DNA of 64,000 nucleotides from Chloroflexota bacterium (GCA_016191875.1 JACPVG010000003.1:36683-100682), one strand, 5' to 3'. Shown: positions 36,516 to 46,008, counted from the stretch's first letter. The notes: generated from the sequence alone by a model not told the origin. Translations and numbers: made by a program.

Positions 36516-38049
36516 CCGCGGCATCGCCGTGCTCCTGAGCCGCTACGACCCGGCGCGGCAGCGCATCGGGCTGGCGTTGTTGTTCATCACACTGCTGGGG
36601 GCGGGTCTACGGTTCAGCCAATTGGGCGCCGAATCGCTGTGGTACGACGAGGCGATGGCCGCCCAGCACACGGCTTCCGCCAGCCTGCCTGGGCTGCTGG
36701 CCGCCGTGGCGGCAGACTGGCAGCAGCCGCTGTCCTACATCATCCAGTTTGCCGTGCGCCTGCTGCTGGGCGAGGGCGAGGCCGCCCTGCGGCTTCCGTC
36801 GGCTATCGCCGGGACGCTGGCCATCCCGGCCATGTACCTGACCGGGCGGCGGCTGTTCGGCTACGCGGAAGGATTGCTGGGCGCGGCGCTGCTGGCGGTG
36901 TTGTACCACCCGCTGTTCTACAGCCAGGAGGCGCGCGCCTATGCCTGGCTGCTGTTGTTCTCGCTGCTGGCGGTCTACTACTGGCTGCGGTTGGCGAGGG
37001 AGGCGGCGGATGGCCGTCCGCTGCCGCGCAGGGAAGCGGCTCTTTATCTCCTGTTCTCGCTGGCGGCGGCCTATACCCACTATTTTGCGTTCCTGAATAT
37101 CTTCTGGCAGGGCGTGGCCCTGCTGGCGCTGGCCGGGCGCGGCAAGCAGGCCAGAGGCGTTTTCGTTCTCTATGCGTTATTCCTGCCCGGCTACCTGCCC
37201 TGGCTGCCGCAATTGCTGGCAGACCTGAGGTTCTCGGAACGACCGGTGCAGTTCGGCGAGGTGACGCTCACGCGGCTGTCCATCTATTTCAAGACGCTGT
37301 TCAACGAGACGCCGCTGCGCTGGCAGCAGGCTGCGCCTTCCGTGGCGGCGTTCCTGCTCATCGCCGCCGCCTGCCTGTTGTGGGCGCGGCGCGGCTGGCT
37401 GGCCCTGCGCGCCCGCCGCCTGGCGGCGTTCCTCACAGACCCGGATGGCCTGTGCCTGGTCTGGGTCCTTGTTCCGCTGGGCCTGACCGTCCTGTACTCG
37501 CTGCTCGCCACGCCGCTGCTTCAGCCGCGCTACCTGATCGGCAGCGCCCCGGCGGCGTATTTCCTGGCGGCGCGCGGCCTGCTGGGGCTGGGCCGCCTGC
37601 GCCTCTCCGGCCGTTGGCTGGCCGCCCTGGCCGCTGCCCTGGCGGCGTTCTTCCTGCTGGATACGCTGTTTGTCTCGGACTACTACACCGCGCCGCAGAA
37701 ATCCCAGGCGCGCGAGGCGGTCGCCGACCTGCTGGCGGCCCATGCTGCCTACCCGGACGCGCCGGTTGTGCTGTGCGGCGAGCCGGCCACGCTGGAGGTG
37801 TACAGCCGCTGGGCGGGGGCGCCGCTGGCCGCGGACTGGCGCGGCTGCCACGCCGACTCGCTGCCGGCGGTGGAGGCCCTGCTGGCGGAGCGCCAGGCGG
37901 ATGTGGTGCTGATGGTCGTGGCGCTGGCGGGGGCCGACCAGGTGGTGCCGGACGTGCTGGAGGACACGATGTGCGCCGTGGAGCGCAACGCGTATTTCAA
38001 GGCGGGATTCGTGCGCTACGCCCGCCGGGGTTCGGCCGAGTGCCCCTGA
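36490..38049 (+). CDS. GT39-type membrane glycosyltransferase (paralogue 2)
   Basis: The 519-aa protein is similar along its length to the preceding gene product: WYDEAMAAQ in the first loop, then PAMYLTGRRLFGYAEGLLGA matching PAVYLVGRRLFGYAEGLMAA of paralogue 1, and YYWL at the same place. The two arose by tandem duplication. Three ATG codons in a row begin the gene, so the exact start among 36490, 36493 and 36496 is unclear. The catalytic acidic pair is kept. Confidence 0.8.
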   Translation: MMMPAPTPSRGIAVLLSRYDPARQRIGLALLFITLLGAGLRFSQLGAESLWYDEAMAAQHTASASLPGLLAAVAADWQQPLSYIIQFAVRLLLGEGEAALRLPSAIAGTLAIPAMYLTGRRLFGYAEGLLGAALLAVLYHPLFYSQEARAYAWLLLFSLLAVYYWLRLAREAADGRPLPRREAALYLLFSLAAAYTHYFAFLNIFWQGVALLALAGRGKQARGVFVLYALFLPGYLPWLPQLLADLRFSERPVQFGEVTLTRLSIYFKTLFNETPLRWQQAAPSVAAFLLIAAACLLWARRGWLALRARRLAAFLTDPDGLCLVWVLVPLGLTVLYSLLATPLLQPRYLIGSAPAAYFLAARGLLGLGRLRLSGRWLAALAAALAAFFLLDTLFVSDYYTAPQKSQAREAVADLLAAHAAYPDAPVVLCGEPATLEVYSRWAGAPLAADWRGCHADSLPAVEALLAERQADVVLMVVALAGADQVVPDVLEDTMCAVERNAYFKAGFVRYARRGSAECP

Positions 38050-38050
38050 C

Positions 38051-38446
38051 ATGAGCCTGAGCCGCCTCCCGGAAGCGATGCGCTATCTGCTGGCGGATGA
38101 GACCCGCGCCTACCTCATCCTGGCCACGCTCATGCCGGATGGTTCGCCGCAGGCGACGGTGCTGTGGTTCGACATGGAAGGGGAGCACTTGCGGGTGAAC
38201 ACCCGGCTGGACTCGGTGAAGGCGCGCAACCTGCGGCGCGACCCGCGCTGTACGGCGGTCATTCCCGACCCGCAGGACCCCAACACCTTCATCCAGGTGC
38301 GCGGGCGGGCGGTGGGGTTCCGCGAGGAGGGCGCGGCGGAACACCTGGCGGCGCTGGGGGTGAAGTATGAGGGCGCGCCGTACGCCGACGACGGCCACCC
38401 GCACGTCATCATCGAGATCGCGGTCGAAAAGGTGTATGTGAACTGA
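38051..38446 (+). CDS. PPOX-class F420/FMN-dependent protein
   Basis: The 131-aa split-barrel flavoprotein has YLILATLMPDGSPQATVLWF, LRVNTRLDSVKARNLRRDPR and a C-terminal VIIEIAVEKVYVN, as in the PPOX-class F420-dependent group. It starts 1 nt after the stop of the GT39-type gene, so it is part of that transcript. Substrate unknown. It is not closely similar to the other PPOX protein at 12947. Confidence 0.8.
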   Translation: MSLSRLPEAMRYLLADETRAYLILATLMPDGSPQATVLWFDMEGEHLRVNTRLDSVKARNLRRDPRCTAVIPDPQDPNTFIQVRGRAVGFREEGAAEHLAALGVKYEGAPYADDGHPHVIIEIAVEKVYVN

Positions 38447-38476
38447 CACCGCCAGCCGGATCGGCGGCTGTGATCC

Positions 38477-38953
38477 TTATGAGGGGGCCGATTTGGGAGG
38501 TCTCCTCAGCCACCATGAGGTGAGGAACAGGACGGTCGGAATCGCCGGCAGCAGCCAAGAAAGCGCGGGAACCCATCGGGCGGCGGGACTCATCTCAGGA
38601 TGATATCCGGGCATCAGCAGGGCAAAGAGCAAGTTGATGGGCCCGACGAACAAGGAGAACCCCTGGCCTCTGCCAACGCCGGGAAGCGTTCCACCACCCA
38701 GGGCGAAGGATGCAACCAGCGAACCCAACGCGACTGCGGTCCCCAGGCCTTCCTTCCGCCAGGCGATAGCCAGACCGGCCAGCAAGGCCAGAAGGAAAAG
38801 CGGATACAGGAAGATCCACAAGTTTCCGGCTTGACTGAATGGGAGTTGGATCCCTGCAAAGAGCAGGAATGGGACGCCCAGAAGCAGGACGAGAATGCTG
38901 CCAATTTGAGCGGTGGTGCGGGAAACGTTTGCGAGGTTCATGCGCGAGTCCAT
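38477..38953 (-). CDS. Hypothetical four-helix membrane protein
   Basis: The 158-aa product has hydrophobic segments at about 15-36, 45-65, 70-90 and a final pair around 95-150. It ends with a basic tail (WWLRRPPKSAPS). ATG 38953 or 38941 (MNLANVS) could start it; an AGGAGG lies 15 nt upstream of the first. It faces the neighbouring plus-strand genes. I do not recognise the family. Confidence 0.55.
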   Translation of the reverse strand: MDSRMNLANVSRTTAQIGSILVLLLGVPFLLFAGIQLPFSQAGNLWIFLYPLFLLALLAGLAIAWRKEGLGTAVALGSLVASFALGGGTLPGVGRGQGFSLFVGPINLLFALLMPGYHPEMSPAARWVPALSWLLPAIPTVLFLTSWWLRRPPKSAPS

Positions 38954-39202
38954 GGTCAGACCTCCTTGGTGGTAGGTGGGGTGAAAGAGGGCGATTTCAG
39001 GCGCATGCCATCACCGCCTGCCCATTCACGCCTCCTGCAACCACCTTCCGAGCCGGTTCTCCACATTCGGAGAGCGGCTTAGCCCCATTATCCAAAAGCG
39101 GCGGGGGGGCGGGTTAGGGGCGGATGTCCCGCGCGACCGGGCGATTTGTCCCGCGCGGGTGATACAATCCAGCGACTACTTCAAGCCCCAGGAGACCTGC
39201 CT

Positions 39203-40306
39203 ATGACCGACCCGCGTTTGAAGAAACTGGCCGACCTGTTGGTGCATTATTCACTGGGCATCCAACCCGGCGACTGGGTGTGGATCCGCGCCGACCCGGT
39301 GAGCGAACCGCTGGTGCGCGAGGTGGCGGCGGGCGCGGCCCGCGCCGGCGGCAACCCGACCGTGCTGATGACCAGCGACGCGGTGACCGAAGCCATCCTG
39401 CGCGAGAGCGGGCCGGAGCAACTGGCCTGGATCAGTCCGGTGGAGAGGGCACTGATCGAGCAGGCCGACTGCCGCCTGAACATCCTGGGGACGAGCAACA
39501 CGCGCGCCCTCACCAGCCTGGACCCGGAGAAGCAGAAGATGTATGGGCAGGCGCGCCGCGGACTGCTGGACACCTGGATGCAGCGTTCGGCGCGCAAGGA
39601 GGCGCGCTGGAACGTGGTGCAGTACCCCTGCCCGGCCTTCGCCCAGGAAGCCGACATGAGCCTGGGCGCCTATGAGGATTTCGTCTACGCGGCCTGCTTT
39701 TGCGACAAGGACGACCCCGTGGCGGCGTGGGACAGCCTGCACGCCTCGCAGCAGCGCATCGTGGACTGGCTGAAGGGCAAGAAACAGGTGGCGGTGAAAA
39801 GCCCCAACGCAGACCTGACGTTGAGCGTGGAGGGGCGCACGTTCATCAACTCGGACGGGCGCAACAATATGCCCTCCGGCGAGGTGTTCACCGGCCCGGT
39901 GGAGGACAGCGCCAGCGGCTGGGTGCAGTTCACCTACCCGGCCATCCACGGCGGGCGCGAGGTGGAGGGGGTGCGCCTGGAATTCAAGGACGGCAAAGTG
40001 GTGAAAGCTACAGCGGAAAAGAATGAGGCCTACCTGTTAAGCCAGTTGGACAGCGACGATGGGGCGCGTACCCTGGGCGAGTTCGCCATCGGCACGAATT
40101 ACGGCATCCAGCGGTTCACCAAGAGCATCCTGTTCGACGAGAAGATCGGCGGGACGTTCCACATGGCGGTGGGGGCGGGCTACCCGGAGACTGGCAGCGT
40201 GAACAAGAGCGCCATCCACTGGGATTTCATCTGCGACCTGCGCCAGGACAGCGAGATTACGGTGGATGGGGAACTGCTGTACAAGGATGGGGCGTTTGTG
40301 ATTTAG
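39203..40306 (+). CDS. Aminopeptidase, M29 family (AmpS/PepS-like)
   Basis: The 367-aa cytosolic metallopeptidase begins LKKLADLLVHYSLGIQPGDWV, as M29 enzymes do. The late metal-site region is intact: a NMPSGEVFTGPVEDSASG loop, GEFAIGTNYGI, FDEKIGGTFHMAVGAGYPET and a final SAIHWDFICDLR. It removes N-terminal residues from peptides with two divalent metals. ATG 39203 has AGGAG 8-9 nt upstream. TACAAT at 39163-39168 is a possible -10. Confidence 0.9.
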   Translation: MTDPRLKKLADLLVHYSLGIQPGDWVWIRADPVSEPLVREVAAGAARAGGNPTVLMTSDAVTEAILRESGPEQLAWISPVERALIEQADCRLNILGTSNTRALTSLDPEKQKMYGQARRGLLDTWMQRSARKEARWNVVQYPCPAFAQEADMSLGAYEDFVYAACFCDKDDPVAAWDSLHASQQRIVDWLKGKKQVAVKSPNADLTLSVEGRTFINSDGRNNMPSGEVFTGPVEDSASGWVQFTYPAIHGGREVEGVRLEFKDGKVVKATAEKNEAYLLSQLDSDDGARTLGEFAIGTNYGIQRFTKSILFDEKIGGTFHMAVGAGYPETGSVNKSAIHWDFICDLRQDSEITVDGELLYKDGAFVI

Positions 40307-40315
40307 AGATGGAAT

Positions 40316-40400
40316 AAGGTCAACGAGGCGACGAGGTGCGGGGCAACGAGGGGACGCTCGTCCCGCGCGACACGCAACTTCCCGCGAACTCTAAGCCCGC
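40316..40400. repeat. Word-array locus L4
   Basis: A left unit AAGGTCAACGAGGCGACGAGG plus GGCAACGAGG is followed by a centre with CCCGCGCGACACGC, which shares GCGCGACAC with the R1/R2 core. No clear right array. It lies between the aminopeptidase and rplT stops. Confidence 0.6.
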
Positions 40401-40427
40401 GGGAAGTTATTTTCTCAGCAAAACAAA

Positions 40428-40457
40428 ACGGGCGGACGCCGAAGCATCCGCCCGTCT
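40428..40457 (-). terminator. Intrinsic terminator of the infC-rpmI-rplT operon
   Basis: Nine-bp arms ACGGGCGGA / TCCGCCCGT and TTTTGTTTTG on the minus strand, 36 bp after the rplT stop. Confidence 0.85.
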
Positions 40458-40492
40458 GAAAACAAGCGCGTGGGTGCGGGTGTGTGAGTCCC

Positions 40493-40843
40493 TTATCCGG
40501 CGTTGGCCTGCTGCACGACCGCGGCGAAAGCCTGCGGGTCGCGCACGGCGATGTCGGCCAGCATCTTGCGGTTGAGCAGGATGTTGTTCTTCTTGAGGCC
40601 GTGAATCAGGCGGGAATAGGTGGTGCCGTTGAGCCGGGCGGCGGCGTTGATGCGGGCGATCCACAGTTTGCGCAGGTCGCGCTTGCGCACTTTGCGGTCG
40701 CGGGTGGCGTACCACAGGCTCTTGAGCATCGCCTCATTGGCGCGCTTGAAGAGTTTGGAACGCGTCCCGAACTGGCCCTTGGTGATCTTGAGAATCTTCT
40801 TGTGCCGGGCCCGGCGGGTGGTGCCTGTCTTTACTCTTGCCAT
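40493..40843 (-). CDS. rplT: 50S ribosomal protein L20
   Basis: The 116-aa basic protein begins [19 protein letters not shown] and contains [21 protein letters not shown], both standard L20 blocks. L20 binds 23S rRNA early in assembly and in some bacteria represses its own operon. Length is normal. Last gene of infC-rpmI-rplT. Confidence 0.97.
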   Translation of the reverse strand: MARVKTGTTRRARHKKILKITKGQFGTRSKLFKRANEAMLKSLWYATRDRKVRKRDLRKLWIARINAAARLNGTTYSRLIHGLKKNNILLNRKMLADIAVRDPQAFAAVVQQANAG

Positions 40844-40943
40844 TGCTGCCTCCTGCGGTCCCCTGGGCGCCGGTGAGGGGCCTCATGCTGTGAGACTTTC
40901 ACCTGTTGCGAACACCCAGCGGCCGCACTATTGGATGGATGGA

Positions 40944-41210
40944 TCACTTCGCCGTGCGGGTGTTGGGGTTGGCCCTGTATTTGTTCATGTACGGGGCCAA
41001 CCGCTTGATGCGTTTGGCGAAGCCGGGGGTCTTCACCTCGATCATCTCGGTGAACAGCGCCTTGGTGCGCTTGCTGGTGCGGCGGCGGAAGTGGCTCTTG
41101 CCGCCTTTGGTGCGCACCAGTTTGCCCGACCCGGTGAGGCGAAAGCGCTTGGCGGTCGCCTTGTGGGTCTTGAGCTTGTATTTCTTGCCGGTTGTTTTCT
41201 TGCGGGTCAT
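40944..41210 (-). CDS. rpmI: 50S ribosomal protein L35 (extended)
   Basis: The core (about 13-68) has KLKTHKATAKRFRLTGSGK and KSHFRRRTSKRTK, and it ends with KRIKRLAPYM. At 88 aa it is longer than the usual about 65, with an N-terminal MTRKKTTGKKYK and a C-terminal basic NKYRANPNTRTAK extension. Located between infC and rplT, the normal order. Confidence 0.93.
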   Translation of the reverse strand: MTRKKTTGKKYKLKTHKATAKRFRLTGSGKLVRTKGGKSHFRRRTSKRTKALFTEMIEVKTPGFAKRIKRLAPYMNKYRANPNTRTAK

Positions 41211-41256
41211 TGCAGTAACCTCTCACACGTTTTCCGCAGCGGACTGCGGCGCACGC

Positions 41257-42054
41257 CTACGCGTCTTGCGTATCAGCGGGAGCAGTTTCTTCAGTTTTGC
41301 TCTTGCCGGCCTTGGCCTTGGGGGCCTTGGCTTTGGTCTCTTTGGCCGGAGCCGTTTTGGCTTTGGCGGCCTTGGGCTTGGCGGCCTTCGGTTCGGCGGC
41401 CTTCGGTTCGGCGGCCTTCGGTTCGGCGGCCTTGACGGCCTTGGGCTCGGCGGCTTTGGCCTTTTCGGCCTTAGGGGCGGCCGGTTTGGCTTCGGCCATC
41501 GTCTCTTCCTGCGGGCCGGGCTTGTCTTCCTTCTTGGGCGGGGTTGCGCCGGGGGCCAGCACCATCAGCAGGGTGCGGCCTTCAAAGGAGGGGGCCTGTT
41601 CGATGATCGAGATGTCCTGGAGGGCCTCGGCGATGTCTTTGAGGTCTTCGAGGGCGATCTCGGGGTAATCGCGTTCGCGCCCACGGAAGCGCACGCGCAC
41701 CTTGACCTTTTTGCCTTCTTCCAGCCAGCGGCGGGCATCGCGCACCTTGAACGACTTGTGGTGGTCGGTGGTCTTGGGCCGGATGCGAATCTCTTTGATC
41801 TCGATGACTTTCTGCGCCCGGCGGGCCTCTTTTTCCTTCTTCGTCTTCTGGTAGACGAATTTGCCGTAGTCGATGATGCGGCAGACCGGTGGGTTGGCGT
41901 TGGCGGCAACTTCCACCAGGTCCAGCCCGGCGGCGTAGGCCATTTCGAGGGCGGTCTTGAGTTCGACCACGCCGACGTTCTCGCCATCGGCGCCGATCAG
42001 GCGCACTTCTCTGGCCCGGATGCGTTCATTGATGCGATACTCGGATGCGCTTAT
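41257..42054 (-). CDS. infC: Translation initiation factor IF-3 with Lys/Ala-rich tail, probable AUA start
   Basis: The IF-3 N and C domains are complete: YRINERIRAREVRLIGADGE, CRIIDYGKFVYQ, KEIRIRPKTTDHH and GRTLLMVLAPG. The first ATG/GTG/TTG in frame (GTG at VRLIG, 42006) would delete the conserved RINERIRA. Upstream, an AAGGAG sits 8 nt before ATA (42052-42054) and an in-frame stop lies just before that, so translation must start in a 15-codon window with ATA best placed. Non-canonical infC starts allow IF-3 self-repression. After about residue 175 a low-complexity Lys/Ala/Pro/Glu tail (repeats of AAEPK) adds about 90 residues. Confidence 0.93.
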   Translation of the reverse strand: MSASEYRINERIRAREVRLIGADGENVGVVELKTALEMAYAAGLDLVEVAANANPPVCRIIDYGKFVYQKTKKEKEARRAQKVIEIKEIRIRPKTTDHHKSFKVRDARRWLEEGKKVKVRVRFRGRERDYPEIALEDLKDIAEALQDISIIEQAPSFEGRTLLMVLAPGATPPKKEDKPGPQEETMAEAKPAAPKAEKAKAAEPKAVKAAEPKAAEPKAAEPKAAKPKAAKAKTAPAKETKAKAPKAKAGKSKTEETAPADTQDA

Positions 42055-42170
42055 GTTCGCTTCTCCTTGTTAAATAGGATACCCGTCGTCCCGGTTAAAG
42101 ACGCGGGCTATCTTATCACAAAGGCGGCGGAGTCGTCAACGCGGAAAATGCGTTGCGGCGACGAGGCGCG

Positions 42171-42281
42171 GAAGTGCTGAGGTGCTGGGGTGCGGGGGTG
42201 CTGAAGTGCGGAGGTCAGGAGGTTCTGAGGGCGCGGCGTTTGACTTCCTGACTTCCGGACATCGGGACTTGGCGACGATGC
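42171..42281. repeat. Octamer complementary-arm locus upstream of tRNA-Pro
   Basis: Seven left units of exactly 8 nt (42171-42226: GAAGTGCT, GAGGTGCT, GGGGTGCG, GGGGTGCT, GAAGTGCG, GAGGTCAG, GAGGTTCT). Right units GAC-start at 42242, 42250, 42258, 42266 and 42274, also exactly 8 nt. The left GGAGGTCAGGAGGT pairs with the right ACTTCCTGACTTCC at 12 of 14 positions, allowing G-T for the others. It ends 11 nt before the tRNA-Pro -35. Confidence 0.8.
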
Positions 42282-42291
42282 TTTTCGCGCC

Positions 42292-42320
42292 TTGCCAAGC
42301 GGCGGCGAACGGGTTACAAT
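42292..42320 (+). promoter_or_regulatory. Promoter of tRNA-Pro
   Basis: -35 TTGCCA (42292-42297), 17-nt spacer, -10 TACAAT (42315-42320). Confidence 0.75.
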
Positions 42321-42383
42321 GCGCTCCGCACTTTCACCCGAGGCCGCCAGGCCGGAAGTGCAAAAGGCAGTACACGTTGTACT

Positions 42384-42462
<79 letters not shown>

Positions 42463-42556
42463 AAAGCCCGCTTCTAGTGGTGAAAGGTTTTTCGCGTGCC
42501 GCCACCCTGCGGCAATCCCCTACTTCTGTCCCATCCCCCGCCGCACGCCGGGATGA

Positions 42557-42562
42557 TATAAT
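42557..42562 (+). promoter_or_regulatory. -10 element, leaderless DsbA-like gene
   Basis: TATAAT with 7 nt (CGCGGGC) to the ATG at 42570. Confidence 0.6.
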
Positions 42563-42569
42563 CGCGGGC

Positions 42570-43337
42570 ATGGATGAGCCAAACACAATGACCGACGAAG
42601 AGATCTCCGCCCTCCCGGCCAAACCGGAGGACGACCGCATCACCTTTACATTCAAGCGCACCCAGCTGATGCTGGCGCTGCTGCCGGTGGCGTTCCTGGT
42701 GGGCCTGGGGGTGGGTTGGGCCGCCTGGGGCCGCCAGCCGGCCGCCGCGCCCTCCGCCGCCCAGCCGTCCTCCTCCGGCCAGCAGGTCACTGCGCCGCAG
42801 GACATCCCGCGCTACGACATCCCCATCGACGAGAACGACCCCTCGTTCGGCCCGGAAGACGCGCCCGTCGTGATGATCGAGTTCAGCGACTTCGAGTGCC
42901 CCTACTGCCGCCGCCACGCCCTTGAAGTTCAGGGCCGCCTGCTGGAAGCCTACGGCGACCAGATTCGCCTGGTCTATAAGGACTTCCCCCTCAGCAGCAT
43001 CCACGCCAACGCCATCCCCGCCGCCGAGGCCGCTCAGTGCGCCCAGGAGCAGGGCCAGTTCTGGGGCTTTCACGACCTGCTCTTCAGCATGCAGCTGGGC
43101 CTCAGCCCGGATGCCTACCAGCAGTATGCCACCACGCTGGGCATGGACCTGGATTCGTTCAACGAGTGCGTGAGTGAGCGCCGCTATTCGGAAGATGTGC
43201 TGGCCGACTACAACTACGCCGCCAGCCTGGGGGTGCGTTCCACGCCCACCTTCTTCATCAACGGCATCGCCGTGGTCGGCGCCCAGCCCTTCGAGGTCTT
43301 CGCCCAGGTCATCGACGCGGAACTCAGCGGCGACTGA
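42570..43337 (+). CDS. DsbA-family thiol oxidoreductase, membrane-anchored
   Basis: The 255-aa protein has a short cytosolic N-terminus, one transmembrane anchor at about 33-53, a Pro/Ala/Ser linker and a thioredoxin-fold domain from about 85. The active site is FECPYC (C110-P-Y-C113), with cis-Pro in RSTPTFFING and the DsbA helical insert (QEQGQFWGFHDLLFS). It should make or shuffle disulfides outside the membrane, and so could serve Cys-rich exported proteins such as the one at 24702. Leaderless start at ATG 42570. Confidence 0.88.
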   Translation: MDEPNTMTDEEISALPAKPEDDRITFTFKRTQLMLALLPVAFLVGLGVGWAAWGRQPAAAPSAAQPSSSGQQVTAPQDIPRYDIPIDENDPSFGPEDAPVVMIEFSDFECPYCRRHALEVQGRLLEAYGDQIRLVYKDFPLSSIHANAIPAAEAAQCAQEQGQFWGFHDLLFSMQLGLSPDAYQQYATTLGMDLDSFNECVSERRYSEDVLADYNYAASLGVRSTPTFFINGIAVVGAQPFEVFAQVIDAELSGD

Positions 43338-43356
43338 GCCCTTTTCTCTGCAAAGC

Positions 43357-43385
43357 CAAAGGCCGGACAAATGTCCGGCCTTTTC
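43357..43385. terminator. Intrinsic terminator (convergent)
   Basis: Stem AAAGGCCGGACA / TGTCCGGCCTTT, with T- or A-tracts on both sides. It lies between converging genes and may serve both. Confidence 0.85.
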
Positions 43386-43421
43386 ACATGTAGGCAGATC
43401 CAAACCCCAACGTCCCGCCCG

Positions 43422-44318
43422 CTAACCCGCCATTTCCTTGAAATTGTAAATGCCGTCGCGCAGCGCCCAGCGGTGACCGTTGGAGCAGATCAGCACGCCG
43501 CTTTTCTCTTCCAGCAGCGCCTGGCCGCACTCCGGGCACTTGAAAAACGACCCGGCGGCGGCCTGCGGCGTGTCGCCCGCCGCGGTTGCCCGCACGAACA
43601 CGCTGGGCGAGAACTGCCACAGCGGCCCGGTCAGGCTGGCGAGCGAATCGAGCCACACCAGCAAACGCGTAGGCAGCAGCCGCTTGACGAGGCCGATGCG
43701 GAAATGCGACACCGTCAGGATGCGCCCCACCGCGAAACCGGCCGCGCCCAGATAGCGCCGCACGGCGCGCGGGTGGAAGTCGAAATTCAGCGCCATGAAC
43801 TCCACCGGCTCTTCGCTGAACGGGCTCCAGGTTTGTCGCCGCAAGAGGTAGCGCAGGATGGCTTTGAGATTGAGTTTGTTGGCGAATTCAAGGATGAAGA
43901 CCGCCCCCGGCGCCAGCGCCGCCCGCACCTCGGCCAGGGCTTTCTCCGGCTCGGCCATGTGGTGCAGGACGCGAATCATCGTGGCCGCGTCGAACAGGCC
44001 GCTGGCGAAAGGCAGGCGGTACACATCCGCCGCCACGTAGATGTACTTCTCGCCGCGCCCCAGCCGCGCCTGGGCCTGTTGCAACTGCGTGGCGGAATAG
44101 TCCATCAGCACGATGCGCTCGAAACCCTCATAGCGCCGCGTGTTGCGCCCGGCCCCGGCCCCCACCTCCAGCAGCAGGCGGCCGCCTTTGGGAAGCAAGC
44201 GGCGCAGGGCCGCTGCCTCTGCGCCGTCTTCGTAGGCCCGCCCGCCCTGCTCCCAGAAGCGCTCCTGGTAATCCGAGCCTTCGTAATCGCAGACCGGCGG
44301 TCGCGTTTCAGCCGACAT
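43422..44318 (-). CDS. Class I SAM-dependent methyltransferase with C-terminal zinc ribbon
   Basis: The 298-aa protein has SAM motif [17 protein letters not shown] (about 48-62), [14 protein letters not shown], and an [16 protein letters not shown] post-motif. At the C-terminus are [11 protein letters not shown] and [16 protein letters not shown], a Trm112-like zinc ribbon. This layout is common among methyltransferases near sugar-nucleotide genes. It overlaps the UDP-glucose dehydrogenase stop by 11 bp, so the two are coupled. Substrate unknown. Confidence 0.82.
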   Translation of the reverse strand: MSAETRPPVCDYEGSDYQERFWEQGGRAYEDGAEAAALRRLLPKGGRLLLEVGAGAGRNTRRYEGFERIVLMDYSATQLQQAQARLGRGEKYIYVAADVYRLPFASGLFDAATMIRVLHHMAEPEKALAEVRAALAPGAVFILEFANKLNLKAILRYLLRRQTWSPFSEEPVEFMALNFDFHPRAVRRYLGAAGFAVGRILTVSHFRIGLVKRLLPTRLLVWLDSLASLTGPLWQFSPSVFVRATAAGDTPQAAAGSFFKCPECGQALLEEKSGVLICSNGHRWALRDGIYNFKEMAG

Positions 44319-45645
44319 GGATCTCGGTTTTCACCCCTCCGTTGGCATCGAAGCCGCGCCCCACGCCCGCATAGCGGAAGCCCAACTGGGCCATCTTGGC
44401 CGGGTCATAGATGTTGCGCCCGTCCATCACCACCGGCTGTCTGAGCAGCCCTTTCAGCCGTTCGAGGTCGAGATGCTTGAACTCGTTCCACTCGGTGTTG
44501 ACAATCAGCGCGTCGCAGTCGTCGGCCAGCGAATAAGGATCAGGCATCATCTGCACGTCCGGCATGAGCGCGGCGGCCACATCCATCGCCACCGGGTCGT
44601 AGCCGCGCACCATCGCCCCGGCTTCCAGCAGCGCCGCGGCGATGTCCAGCGAGGGCGCGTCGCGCATGTCGTCGGTGTTGGGTTTGAACGCCAGTCCCAG
44701 CATGCCGATGGTCTTGCCTTTCAGGCCGCCCAGCATATCTTCCAGGCGCGCCACCGCTTTCTGGCGGCGTTCGTCGTTGGTGTGCATCACCGCGTTGAGG
44801 ATCTGCGGCTGCACGCCCATCTCTTCAGCCATGAAGGCCAGCGCTTTCACATCCTTGGGGAAGCACGAGCCGCCGTAGCCCAGCCCGGCGTTGAGGAAGT
44901 GCGGGCCGATGCGCTCGTCGAAGCCCATCCCGGCCGCCACTTCCACCACATCCGCGCCCAGTTGCTCGCAGATATTGGCGACCTCGTTCATGAACGAGAT
45001 CTTGGTCGCCAGGAAGGCGTTGGAGGCGTATTTGATCATTTCGGCCGTGCGCAGGTCGGTGATGACCTGCGGGGCGCGCAGCGGCAGGTGCAGTTGCCCG
45101 ACCTTTTCGGCCGCCTCACGGTCCAGCGAGCCGCACACCGTGCGGTGCGGGTTCATGAAATCGGCGATGGCGGAGCCTTCGCGCAGGAACTCCGGGCAGG
45201 ACACCACCCAGAACGGGATGGGGGCCTTCTGATGTTTGCGGATGATGTCGGCCACCCAGTCGCCGGTGCCGACCGGCACGGTGGACTTGTTGATGACGAT
45301 GAGCGGGGCGGTCATCGTCTCGGCGATAGTGCGGGCGGCAGCGGCCACGTATTTCAGGTCGGCCTCGCCGTCCGCGCCCGAGGGGGTCGCCACGCAGATG
45401 AACACGTACTCGGCGTTTTCCAGCGCCTTTCCGTACTCGGTCGTAAAGGTCAGCCGCCCGGCTTTGACGTTGCGCTCGACCAGTTCTTCCAACCCCGGCT
45501 CGTAGATCGGCATCTGGCCGTCTCTGAGCATCTGAATCTTCTTCTCGTCGATATCCAGGGCGGCCACGTTGTTGCCCAGGTCGCTGAAACAGGCGGCGGT
45601 CACCAGGCCCACGTATCCAACGCCCACCACGGTAAGCTGCTTCAT
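44308..45645 (-). CDS. UDP-glucose 6-dehydrogenase
   Basis: The 445-aa enzyme oxidises UDP-glucose to UDP-glucuronate with two NAD+. It has the NAD site [20 protein letters not shown] (3-22), the central [16 protein letters not shown] with catalytic Cys (about 260), and the C-terminal [24 protein letters not shown] and VTAACF place it with TuaD/Ugd rather than with the UDP-HexNAc dehydrogenase at 54965. UDP-glucuronate could feed the polysaccharide genes at 56-62 kb. Confidence 0.93.
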   Translation of the reverse strand: MKQLTVVGVGYVGLVTAACFSDLGNNVAALDIDEKKIQMLRDGQMPIYEPGLEELVERNVKAGRLTFTTEYGKALENAEYVFICVATPSGADGEADLKYVAAAARTIAETMTAPLIVINKSTVPVGTGDWVADIIRKHQKAPIPFWVVSCPEFLREGSAIADFMNPHRTVCGSLDREAAEKVGQLHLPLRAPQVITDLRTAEMIKYASNAFLATKISFMNEVANICEQLGADVVEVAAGMGFDERIGPHFLNAGLGYGGSCFPKDVKALAFMAEEMGVQPQILNAVMHTNDERRQKAVARLEDMLGGLKGKTIGMLGLAFKPNTDDMRDAPSLDIAAALLEAGAMVRGYDPVAMDVAAALMPDVQMMPDPYSLADDCDALIVNTEWNEFKHLDLERLKGLLRQPVVMDGRNIYDPAKMAQLGFRYAGVGRGFDANGGVKTEIHVG

Positions 45646-45903
45646 GTGTTTGCTGCCTCCACAAAAACGACCAGCGCAGCGCGCCCGGCCGGCGGTTTTC
45701 TGTTAAGCGCGCCAATCTTATCACGGAAGGTACGCCCTTCTCAGCACCCACGCCGCTGGCATCCGTCACCCGTGTGTCGGCCATCCTCCCCCCGACCACA
45801 TCCGGACCGGCGTTGCCCCGGCTGGCGCAGGTGCCCAAATTTCTCTGAACAGGGCCGTTCAGGCAGGGGTTGCGCGCCGTGCAGGTATCCTGCGCTAAGG
45901 TTA

Positions 45904-45924
45904 AATGTCCTCAGGAATTGAGGA
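45904..45924. promoter_or_regulatory. Palindrome TGTCCTCA-N5-TGAGGACA, operator candidate
   Basis: Perfect 8-bp arms around GGAAT, 84 bp before the Rrf2 gene. The rest of the 363-bp spacer (45646-46008) has no gene. Autoregulation by the Rrf2 protein is a guess from position. Confidence 0.5.
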
Positions 45925-46008
45925 CACCCGTCCCTTGTGAAACCTGACCCTGAAACTACAATTTATATACAGAGCTTTTCTGTCTGATTTGTACATAAAG
46001 GACTTGCC

